11,842 bases of DNA from Methanothrix sp. (lineage in GTDB: Archaea; Halobacteriota; Methanosarcinia; Methanotrichales; Methanotrichaceae). The notes under the pieces are model-generated. The model saw nothing but the letters and a program-made list of their open reading frames with translations. It did not search any database and was not told the origin of the DNA. Below, piece after piece: positions 1 to 5,244 of this stretch. Position numbers and translations under genes: made by a program. The stretch's first letter is position 1, and each line of letters starts with the position of its first letter. Location: positions 1 through 11,842 of the forward strand of contig JALNZQ010000064.1 in assembly GCA_023229165.1 (NCBI GenBank), in the 5' to 3' direction.

Positions 1-273
1 GTTACCATCGTCAGCAAAGAGGGCCTGGCCAGAACGGCCATAGTTGGCCGCGCCAAGATCGAGAAGAGGCCTATGATCCTCATCGAGGCGGAGGCCAATG
101 GGCAGAGGATAAGCACTCTGCTGCAAAACGCCGAGACCATAAAGCTGGTCGGCTCCGACGGCACACCCAGGCCCGTGACCGATCTCAAAGCCGGAGATGA
201 GGTGCTGGTGCATCTGGAAGAGATGGCCCGCCACTTCGGCATGAAGATCGAGGAGAGCATTGTGGAGCAATAA
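1..273 (+). CDS. aroB': 3-dehydroquinate synthase II, C-terminal part
   Basis: The frame is open from the first base of the window to the TAA at 271-273, so these are the last 90 residues of a gene that begins outside. The ending, with ILIEAEANGQ, LLQNAETIKLV, DLKAGDEVLVHL and ARHFG, matches what I know of archaeal DHQ synthase II (the MJ1249 family). In methanogens this enzyme carries out an NAD-dependent oxidative deamination and cyclisation of the aldol product of 6-deoxy-5-ketofructose 1-phosphate and aspartate semialdehyde, giving 3-dehydroquinate. It thereby replaces the DAHP route of bacteria. The catalytic N-terminal part is not visible. The next gene, aroD, starts four bases after this stop and uses the product of this enzyme, which supports the call and an operon. 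Confidence 0.9.
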   Translation, partial: VTIVSKEGLARTAIVGRAKIEKRPMILIEAEANGQRISTLLQNAETIKLVGSDGTPRPVTDLKAGDEVLVHLEEMARHFGMKIEESIVEQ

Positions 274-277
274 AACC

Positions 278-928
278 ATGAATCACAAGTCGCGCATAGT
301 AGCCGTCCTGGGAAAGGATGCAGAAAAAGATGTTCAGGCCGCAGGCGACGCCGATATGATCGAGCTGCGACTGGACCTGCTTGGCACAGATGATCCCCTT
401 CAAACCATAAAGGCTGTGCGAAAGGCCACCGCCAAGCCGATCATCGCCACGGCCCGTCTCAGGACGGAGGGGGGGATGTTTCAGGGCAGCGAAAGAGAGA
501 GAATCGATCTGCTCATCAAGGCCGCTTACTATGCCGACTACGTTGATGTGGAGCTCTTAGCGGATCAAAGAGATAATGCCATTGGCAGAATAACGAAACC
601 CGTGATAGTCTCCTATCATGACTTCCAGGGCATGCCGGATGATTTGCAGCTGACCGGCATCTACGAGGAAATGAAGAAGACAAAAGCTGCTATTGCCAAG
701 ATCGCCGTGACACCCCAGAGTTTAAAGGATAATTTGAGGATCTTGCAGTTTTTGCTGGATGCTGATATGCCCCTTTGCATGATCGCCATGGGCCGGATGG
801 GCAGGCATCTGCGCGTCGTAGCTTCCCTGTATGGCTCAGCTCTTGCCTACGGCTTTGTCACACAGAGCACGGCTCCCGGACAGATGAGCCTGGCTGAGCT
901 ATGTCTGGCAAGAAAGCTGATATTGTGA
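278..928 (+). CDS. aroD: 3-dehydroquinate dehydratase, type I
   Basis: The 216-residue product is a full-length class I (Schiff-base) DHQ dehydratase, converting 3-dehydroquinate to 3-dehydroshikimate in the cytoplasm. Visible family marks are ELRLDLL (E29, R31, D33), RTEGG at 62-66, SYHDF with the general-base His114, KIAVTP with the Schiff-base Lys141, MGRMGR with Arg179 just after it, and APGQ with Gln202 binding substrate. I chose ATG 278 because the family starts directly with the first beta strand and a GGAG lies ten bases upstream (264-267). A TTG at 260 would add six residues and overlap aroB'. The four-base gap implies co-transcription and probable translational coupling with aroB'. 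No residue of the active site is missing. Confidence 0.95.
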   Translation: MNHKSRIVAVLGKDAEKDVQAAGDADMIELRLDLLGTDDPLQTIKAVRKATAKPIIATARLRTEGGMFQGSERERIDLLIKAAYYADYVDVELLADQRDNAIGRITKPVIVSYHDFQGMPDDLQLTGIYEEMKKTKAAIAKIAVTPQSLKDNLRILQFLLDADMPLCMIAMGRMGRHLRVVASLYGSALAYGFVTQSTAPGQMSLAELCLARKLIL

Positions 929-955
929 ATAATTGATGAGATTTAGCGACGATAA

Positions 956-963
956 CTTTTATC
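956..963 (+). promoter_or_regulatory. Possible TATA box for the 997 gene
   Basis: CTTTTATC lies between the aroD stop and the next start. Transcription about 26 bases downstream would begin near 986, just before the GGTGA ribosome-binding site (987-991) of the 997 gene. The match to an archaeal TATA box is only moderate. Confidence 0.35.
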
Positions 964-996
964 TCACCCTCTGCCCGTTTATCGAGGGTGATTGCA

Positions 997-1332
997 ATGA
1001 GCGAGTACAGAGAGCTGGTCGTAACCAAAGAAGATTACCTGGAGTTCCTGGCCCAGCGCCTGCGCCTGCAGGGCTACTGCCAGCGTGAGATCGAAAACGT
1101 AAGCTTTCCCTTCCTCTTTGCCTCAGGAAGTGAGCTGCTCAGAACTTACATCATGGGCGAATCTGAGTTTACCACTAACTTGCCGGATAGGTACAGGCTC
1201 CCTGACAGAGGCTTTATCTGGTACCTCTTCACCCAGTCGGTGAGAGAGATTCAAATTATGCCAGATAAGATGGTAATAAAATACGAGCTGCTGGATGAGT
1301 ACCGAAAACCTTTCCGGCAATTCTATCACTAG
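997..1332 (+). CDS. Hypothetical 111-residue protein
   Basis: I do not recognise this family. ATG 997 is preferred over the in-frame GTG 988 because GGTGA (987-991), complementary to the 16S rRNA tail, sits five bases before it. The product is soluble, with no signal peptide or membrane span. It starts with a charged helical stretch (roughly 10-30) containing KEDYLEFLAQRL. The later part looks beta-rich, with IWYLFTQSVREIQI and KMVIKYELLDEYRKPF. One cysteine (in GYCQRE) argues against a metal cluster. The gene stands alone between aroD and a convergent minus-strand gene. Its codon use and GC content resemble aroD, so it looks like a resident gene. It may be lineage-restricted. Confidence 0.75.
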   Translation: MSEYRELVVTKEDYLEFLAQRLRLQGYCQREIENVSFPFLFASGSELLRTYIMGESEFTTNLPDRYRLPDRGFIWYLFTQSVREIQIMPDKMVIKYELLDEYRKPFRQFYH

Positions 1333-1378
1333 CGTTGGGGGCCCTGGCGGACGCATTTTCTAATTATCTATATATTAT

Positions 1379-1385
1379 AAAAAAA
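1379..1385 (-). terminator. Poly-T terminator of the 1405-2268 gene
   Basis: Read on the minus strand, seven consecutive T follow the TAA stop by about 20 bases, within an AT-rich tract (1360-1385). Archaeal transcription commonly ends in such T runs without a hairpin. Confidence 0.5.
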
Positions 1386-1404
1386 GAGATGGGATTAGAA
1401 ACGA

Positions 1405-2268
1405 TTACACGCATGGCAGCCAGTCAACGCTGATGGCACCGCATGTGGAGTTGCCCCATAGCTGGATGAACTTCTCGATGGAGAAGACACCAGTAAGATC
1501 CTCGACGGATCTGCCATACTCAGCATGTCTACCCTTAAGCTGGTTGTCAGCGTCAGGATCGCGGGAGATCCATCCGATATGTGCAACGCCGATGACGTTG
1601 CTGTTCAGATTTGCTTCGAGAACACCTGTGCAGCAAGCGGGGCAACTTCCATCCCATCCGTTGTCCTCATTTTCGATATATTGACCAAGCGAACCATATC
1701 CCCTGGTCTTTACCTCAGTGGTCTTCTGCAGGTGCTCAGCATGGGTGTACATCTCGGTCAGCACTGCGCCAATCCTGTAGTTCTGCACGCAGAGTTTCTC
1801 TATCCACTTCTGGTCGTAGGTGCCGGTCTGGTAAGAGACGGGCATGTACTCAAACTCAGCTTCCTTGGTGAAGTTGATGTAGTCCATTGGGCATGCAGTG
1901 CCAGTTGGCCAATCGCAACCCGGATACGACAGAAATCCTATTGGAACCCAAGCACCGATAGGTACGCATTCTGTGCATATGCCATTCATTTCTTGACGGA
2001 TGTTTTTTCCAAAATCCGGCCAGCCTTTAAATCGTTCAAGTTGCCTCTCGGCTTCAAGTTCAGTCCTCTCGGTGATGACGTTACCGGAACCGGACTCCTT
2101 CTCTACTAATTTCTGACCGTTAAAGCCAGTTTGTGTGGAGATGATCATCTCTACGTTCTTGTATCCGACACCTTTAACGGATGCCTTTTCATACATGTAG
2201 TTTGCAGCACCAGCCATGCCAATTAAAGCAATAGCCAGTACAACCAAAACGATTAGTCGTTTAGTCAT
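1405..2268 (-). CDS. Cysteine-rich secreted protein, unknown family
   Basis: The 287-residue product starts with MTKRLIVLVVLAIALIGMAG, a Sec signal peptide (K-R, then a hydrophobic core) likely cut after AGA near residue 21. The mature part holds ten cysteines: CTEC, a pair spaced by seven residues (GCDWPTGTAC), one in KLCVQ, three in CPACC, and one each in STCG and LPCV. The even number suits disulfide bonding outside the cell. CPACC resembles a thioredoxin-type CxxC, but I see no thioredoxin fold around it. There is no C-terminal membrane anchor. The start is secure: AGGAGG (2273-2278 on minus) lies four bases upstream, and a TATA box lies at 2311-2318. I do not recognise the family and would not assign a function. 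Confidence 0.85.
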   Translation of the reverse strand: MTKRLIVLVVLAIALIGMAGAANYMYEKASVKGVGYKNVEMIISTQTGFNGQKLVEKESGSGNVITERTELEAERQLERFKGWPDFGKNIRQEMNGICTECVPIGAWVPIGFLSYPGCDWPTGTACPMDYINFTKEAEFEYMPVSYQTGTYDQKWIEKLCVQNYRIGAVLTEMYTHAEHLQKTTEVKTRGYGSLGQYIENEDNGWDGSCPACCTGVLEANLNSNVIGVAHIGWISRDPDADNQLKGRHAEYGRSVEDLTGVFSIEKFIQLWGNSTCGAISVDWLPCV

Positions 2269-2310
2269 TTTCCCTCCTGCGTTAATAATTAAAGAGTAAG
2301 GACTTTAGAC

Positions 2311-2318
2311 ATATATTA
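2311..2318 (-). promoter_or_regulatory. TATA box of the secreted Cys-rich protein gene
   Basis: The minus strand reads CCTAATATAT here. Transcription 25-27 bases on would start near 2288 and give a leader of about 20 bases carrying the AGGAGG site at 2273-2278. Confidence 0.55.
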
Positions 2319-2429
2319 GGTTTGCTAACGTCGTGGGCATGGTGAAACCATAATAGTTTTAACAGTTCTCCTGTTGTTTATCGTGGAAGTTTTGAAATCG
2401 CTAGCAAGAAGGATACTCAATTTAGGAAG

Positions 2430-2906
2430 TCAACGTGCAGGATGTGGGGTAGACCTTAGTGAGCTAAGAAATGGTTTGATCGCACTCCCCAGGGACAAAG
2501 CTACCGCTATTTTCATCTTTGCTCCGACGGTCTTGCCTTCTATTCTCATCAGGCCAGACTTTTCGGCCTCCTGGTATGCTGCCACAGGATCCTCGGCGTC
2601 CAGCACCATATTTATGGCACTTTCTGTGGTATAAGCTTCTATTGTAGGGTTCTCCAGATCGCCGTAAGCGGATCTGACGATCTTGGCGTTCTCCATCTTC
2701 ATCCCCCATCTCAATGTACTGCTGTTATTCAAGAGTATCGTGAAGTCCACGTTCTCGGTACCTAGCATACCCCTAAGAACTATTGGAGCATCTTCGATTT
2801 TGTTATTGTATAAATCTACGTAATTTTGCAGGTTATTTAAGTCCACTGCGCATGAAGCGGATAACGAGAGAATGAGCACCGCAACAGTAGAAATTAAACG
2901 TTTCAT
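2430..2906 (-). CDS. Secreted protein resembling the SCP2 (sterol carrier) fold
   Basis: The product has 158 residues. It begins with a signal peptide, MKRLISTVAVLILSLSASC, with cleavage near SASCA. The cysteine there loosely resembles a lipobox, but the -3 residue is Ser, so a lipoprotein is doubtful. The rest resembles the SCP2 lipid-binding fold: a strand pair (VDFTILLNNS, LRWGMKMENAK), then NPTIEAYTTESAINMVLDAE and DPVAAYQEAEKSGLMRIEG. These match the SCP2 pattern of a polar strand, a helix, a DPVAAF-like turn and a closing G-x-[LM]-x-[IV]-x-G strand. The lipid ligand and function are unknown; an exported role in lipid or hydrophobic ligand binding is inference. The start ATG sits about 26 bases from a TATA box and lacks a Shine-Dalgarno site, so the mRNA is probably leaderless. 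The minus-strand neighbour ends 65 bases upstream. Confidence 0.7.
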   Translation of the reverse strand: MKRLISTVAVLILSLSASCAVDLNNLQNYVDLYNNKIEDAPIVLRGMLGTENVDFTILLNNSSTLRWGMKMENAKIVRSAYGDLENPTIEAYTTESAINMVLDAEDPVAAYQEAEKSGLMRIEGKTVGAKMKIAVALSLGSAIKPFLSSLRSTPHPAR

Positions 2907-2928
2907 GAAAGGTGATAAACGAATTCCC

Positions 2929-2936
2929 TAATATAA
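2929..2936 (-). promoter_or_regulatory. TATA box implying a leaderless mRNA
   Basis: The minus strand reads TTATATTA, centred about 26.5 bases before the ATG at 2906. That is the archaeal TATA-to-start distance, so transcription would begin at or next to the start codon. No ribosome-binding site is present between them. Confidence 0.55.
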
Positions 2937-2971
2937 CTCTTCCCCTTTGGCACTCGTGCGAATGTCATGTG

Positions 2972-3331
2972 CTAGACCATCAGCTCGAAGACGGCTCTAG
3001 CCGGAACATTTAGGATTCGCGTGGTTATTTCTACGAATAGATCTTCCTGCTGCTTTCTATCCATGCCGAATTTATCATCCATGGCCAGCCTCTCCATCTC
3101 TAGAGCAATAAGCCTTGTCTGAATCTGGGCAATTTTATGGCGAATTCCCAGCTCCGCAATAATATTCATGAAATAACCTATACTGCGCGGCTTTTCCGAT
3201 GACAGATTCTTGATCAGGCCGCACTCGATACAATATGGGTGGGGTTTTAGTCCTCGTTCTCTTCCTTCAAAGTAGTAAGTCAGCCAGATCTTCTCCCGGC
3301 TGCCGGATATCTTGTGCTCACAACCGACCAT
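2972..3331 (-). CDS. Small Cys/His protein, possible zinc binding
   Basis: The product has 119 residues and is soluble. Its N-terminal third carries potential metal ligands: C4 and H6 (GCEHK), then H31, C34 and C37 (HPYCIECG). This spacing suits a zinc ribbon or C3H-type site. The remainder is helical and rich in charged residues, including a long amphipathic stretch IAQIQTRLIALEMERLAMDD and a C-terminal helix with EDLFVEITTRIL. I believe similar small proteins occur in other methanogens but cannot name a family. The start ATG 3331 is supported by GGTG (3339-3342 on minus) seven bases upstream. A nucleic-acid-binding or adaptor role would be a guess. The broken coding-like region directly upstream ends 19 bases before this start, on the same strand. 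Confidence 0.75.
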   Translation of the reverse strand: MVGCEHKISGSREKIWLTYYFEGRERGLKPHPYCIECGLIKNLSSEKPRSIGYFMNIIAELGIRHKIAQIQTRLIALEMERLAMDDKFGMDRKQQEDLFVEITTRILNVPARAVFELMV

Positions 3332-3349
3332 CTATTTGCACCTTCTTCT

Positions 3350-3820
3350 CTAATTAGGATCACTAATTATTCGCTGGCATGCTTTGCAGGATTTATCGGT
3401 TTCCGCTTCATTGGCCCAAACTCGCATCATATTCATGATCTTGTTAACTCAGCAGAGTTAGCGATTCGCGAGAGGTGCGAAGCAGTCGCAAGATGCAGAG
3501 GTTCAGATCTCATCGGACAAGTTTGGAGTGTTCATTATCTATTATTATCGCAAGTATCTCAATATAACCATGCAACTCATCTCTTTCCTGGGGAAATAGT
3601 GGTCGATCCTCCATTAGCACTTTCAGCCGAATGGAGTCATGTCTTAGGATCAAGAAGGACTTGCGAAGATATAATGGCGTGCTTAACCGCGAACGTAATC
3701 ATGACATGGATACGATTCATCCCCAACCAGAACGATTGGGGGCTTCTCTTTCCCTGTACCCAACAAGCTAAATTCCAAGCAGCAGTACGTGCGCAAGATC
3801 GCTGTCCGGAGGCTCTTTCT
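3350..3820 (-). pseudogene. Broken minus-strand coding-like region
   Basis: No intact gene with a credible start lies between 3332 and 3900. On the minus strand, three successive protein-like pieces lie in different frames. 3686-3820 gives 45 codons with KEKPPIVLVGDESYPCHDYV. 3510-3698 gives 62 codons with RHDSIRLKVLMEDRPLF, ERDELHGYIEILAIII and DNEHSKLVR. 3350-3448 gives 32 codons with MMRVWANEAETDKSCKACQR and a CxxC near its end. The order and orientation are those expected of one gene broken by frameshifts and stops. I cannot identify the ancestor. Against this reading, a plus-strand frame (3314-3919) is open for 201 codons, but it has no ATG near its 5' end and runs into the next gene. 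Sequencing error, several tiny genes or a noncoding RNA remain possible. Confidence 0.35.
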
Positions 3821-3837
3821 TTATCAAGGGGGATATC

Positions 3838-3845
3838 TATAAATA
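3838..3845 (+). promoter_or_regulatory. TATA box of the 3901-4632 unit
   Basis: TATAAATA, preceded by a purine-rich AAGGGGGA that could act as a BRE-like element, predicts a start near 3868. The resulting leader of about 33 bases contains GAGGGAG (3891-3897) just before ATG 3901. Confidence 0.6.
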
Positions 3846-3900
3846 CAAAGGGAGAAAGATGCATAGATAAGAAACAAAAAATCAATTACAGAGGGAGATT

Positions 3901-4191
3901 ATGTTATCATCCATGTTGAGTACGGTAAGCAGCACCATGAGTGCTGCCAGCACTATGAGCGCTGCTAGTACCACATCCGGGGTTAGCACTTTTGTCACAG
4001 TTGGCGTCTCAGAAATCAGCGTTATAAGTGTGATATGCCTTATCGCTCTGCTTAGCGCCTCAGAAATCCTGTCTGCGTCATCGCATTGGAACAGGCGCTT
4101 ATCGACCATGTTGAACTTAGCCATTGTGCCGATGGTGCTCACATTCTTCCTGATTGTGGGCTACAAAGTAGTGGCTGTCGTAGGTACATGA
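3901..4191 (+). CDS. Small two-span membrane protein with Ser/Thr/Met repeats
   Basis: The product has 96 residues. The first 26 are almost only Ser, Thr, Ala and Met and include two copies of STMSAA. Two hydrophobic segments follow, about 33-54 (VGVSEISVISVICLIALLSA) and 72-93 (NLAIVPMVLTFFLIVGYKVV), joined by a short polar loop with a basic NRR. This is the layout of small archaeal membrane proteins that I have seen in methanogen genomes without a function. ATG 3901 follows GAGGGAG with a tight three-base spacer; ATG 3913 is the alternative and is too far from that site. It has its own TATA box (3838-3845) and is probably co-transcribed with the 4234 gene, 42 bases on. The antisense frame is also open but has no ribosome-binding site. 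Confidence 0.75.
   Translation: MLSSMLSTVSSTMSAASTMSAASTTSGVSTFVTVGVSEISVISVICLIALLSASEILSASSHWNRRLSTMLNLAIVPMVLTFFLIVGYKVVAVVGT
3931..3966 (+). repeat. Two tandem 18-base units coding STMSAA
   Basis: Codons 11-16 and 17-22 of the 3901 gene are near-identical copies (AGCACCATGAGTGCTGCC-like), differing mainly at third positions. This implies selection on the peptide or an older slippage duplication. Confidence 0.7.
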
Positions 4192-4233
4192 AGTTGATGC
4201 AGTATGGATTCGATCTAGCAAGGTGATGAGGTT

Positions 4234-4632
4234 ATGATTGAGAAATTGAGAAAAGAGAGAAAGACGATCTGGCACATATCCATCGTTCTAATGATGATGC
4301 TCGTGATTGTCTTCTTAGCAGCACCAGCGAGTGCGGTAACTTGTTCCACTAAATACACGCCATATCACAAGGTCATTGATAGTGTTGATACACAAACAAA
4401 AGTTAACTTGGTTTTTACCTACAGAGTACCAGCAATACCCGCAACGATTCGAATATATGTCGAATATACTCGATACATTACGAAATGGCATAATGAAAGG
4501 ACTAGAACACCAAGGACCTATTGTACTGTAAACCATAGATGTGAAGCGGGCAAACCAAAAACCCAAAGGGGAACTAGTGGTACAAGTTACAGCAGATGGA
4601 CGGCCACCGATGTTTGGTGTGAAAGAACTTGA
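4234..4632 (+). CDS. Small basic secreted protein with four cysteines
   Basis: The product has 132 residues. A long n-region (MIEKLRKERKTIW) leads into a strong hydrophobic core, SIVLMMMLVIVFLAAPASA, with a clean A-x-A signal-peptidase site near residue 34. The mature protein of roughly 98 residues is strongly basic (many R, K, H), Tyr- and Thr-rich, and has exactly four cysteines (VTC, TYC, HRC, VWC), enough for two disulfides. There is no further membrane span or known motif. Start evidence is good: AGGTGAT at 4221-4227, six bases before ATG 4234. It lies 42 bases after the 3901 gene, with no clear promoter between, so an operon is likely. The region is AT-richer than the flanks. The family is unknown; a cationic secreted effector or sheath component are open possibilities. 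Confidence 0.75.
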   Translation: MIEKLRKERKTIWHISIVLMMMLVIVFLAAPASAVTCSTKYTPYHKVIDSVDTQTKVNLVFTYRVPAIPATIRIYVEYTRYITKWHNERTRTPRTYCTVNHRCEAGKPKTQRGTSGTSYSRWTATDVWCERT

Positions 4633-4640
4633 TGAGCATC

Positions 4641-4655
4641 TTTTTTTAATTTTTT
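4641..4655 (+). terminator. T-rich terminator after the 4234 gene
   Basis: Two T runs (seven T, then AA, then six T) begin nine bases after the TGA stop. The same AT-rich tract, continuing as TTAATAATA to about 4662, could also serve as a TATA element for the 4690 gene. Confidence 0.6.
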
Positions 4656-4689
4656 AATAATACATGTTACGCAGGAGATCTGATTAAGA

Positions 4690-5211
4690 ATGAGATATAT
4701 AAGAATGATGCAATTAGTTATAATTTTAATGATTAGCAATCTATCGATTGCTTTTGCTGTAGATTCAGGAGAAATCGGGTCAGAAATGCCAACATTTATT
4801 CCGGAATATAAACAAATAAATGCCACGCAGCCGGTATCGTTGAACACAACCATTGGCACCAATTTGTCATCGTTTTTATTTATCCTGACCTGGCTTAATG
4901 CCACAAGCAGCCTGGAAGCTACCCTGACCTCGCCTAGCGGCACTAAGATTGACTCGACTGCCCAACTGCCGATTATCTATGGAACTAATAATACCATGAT
5001 TTACTATATCTTACCCAGTCCAGAAGCAGGAAAATGGGCCGCAGTGATCACAGCTAAAAATGTACCGGATGCCGGAGAGTCTTTTTTGGCTCTATTTAAC
5101 ACCGATTCCATGGATGAATCCACAGAACAAGGCCTCATTGATGAAGAGATGGACCTGAGCGATCTGGAGAACATTAGCGAAGAGTGCGAAAACTGCACCG
5201 AACAGAGTTAA
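4690..5211 (+). CDS. Secreted single-domain beta-sandwich protein
   Basis: The product has 173 residues. MRYIRMMQLVIILMISNLSIA plus FAVDSG looks like a signal peptide cut near residue 23. Residues about 45-137 form one beta-sandwich module resembling PPC-type (pre-peptidase C-terminal) domains: FLFILTWLNATSSLEATLTS, then SPSGTKID, a YYILPSPEAGKWAAVI hairpin and a final strand FLALFN. The same module opens the next gene's product. Potential N-glycosylation sites (NAT, NTT, NLS) suit an S-layer-exposed archaeal protein. The C-terminal tail of about 35 residues is very acidic, with a CENC near the end, and there is no membrane anchor. GGAG (4674-4677) lies 12 bases before the ATG, a slightly long spacing. 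It is probably co-expressed with the 5245 gene, though that has its own TATA box. Confidence 0.75.
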   Translation: MRYIRMMQLVIILMISNLSIAFAVDSGEIGSEMPTFIPEYKQINATQPVSLNTTIGTNLSSFLFILTWLNATSSLEATLTSPSGTKIDSTAQLPIIYGTNNTMIYYILPSPEAGKWAAVITAKNVPDAGESFLALFNTDSMDESTEQGLIDEEMDLSDLENISEECENCTEQS

Positions 5212-5213
5212 GC

Positions 5214-5221
5214 TTTTATAT
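5214..5221 (+). promoter_or_regulatory. TATA box implying a leaderless 5245 mRNA
   Basis: TTTTATAT is centred 27 bases before ATG 5245, directly after the stop of the 4690 gene. With no good ribosome-binding site before 5245, this favours that ATG over TTG 5230 as the start and a leaderless message. Confidence 0.55.
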
Positions 5222-5244
5222 CTAGCATTTTGCTAAAGAGAGAT

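Noticed and set aside
1525..2109. A 194-codon plus-strand frame
   Set aside because: It is antisense to the secreted cysteine-rich gene, which has a signal peptide, an AGGAGG site and a TATA box.
2361..2375. Hairpin AACAG-TTCTC-CTGTT downstream of the 2430 gene
   Set aside because: The stem is only five base pairs; on the minus strand it is followed by a weak run only, so a terminator call is not supported.
3445..3460. Inverted repeat TAACTC-AGCA-GAGTTA
   Set aside because: It is a short six-base stem with no T run or associated gene end, as expected by chance in half a kilobase of noncoding sequence.
3314..3919. A 201-codon plus-strand open frame starting at GTG 3314
   Set aside because: It overlaps the start of the minus gene at 3331 and the start of the 3901 gene, has no ribosome-binding site, and has no ATG in its first 110 codons. 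It also runs through the TATA box at 3838. The minus strand shows more protein-like pieces.
3882..4142. An 86-codon minus-strand frame resembling a membrane protein
   Set aside because: The plus-strand 3901 gene has a TATA box and a ribosome-binding site; the minus frame has neither, and its hydrophobicity mirrors the repeat codons.
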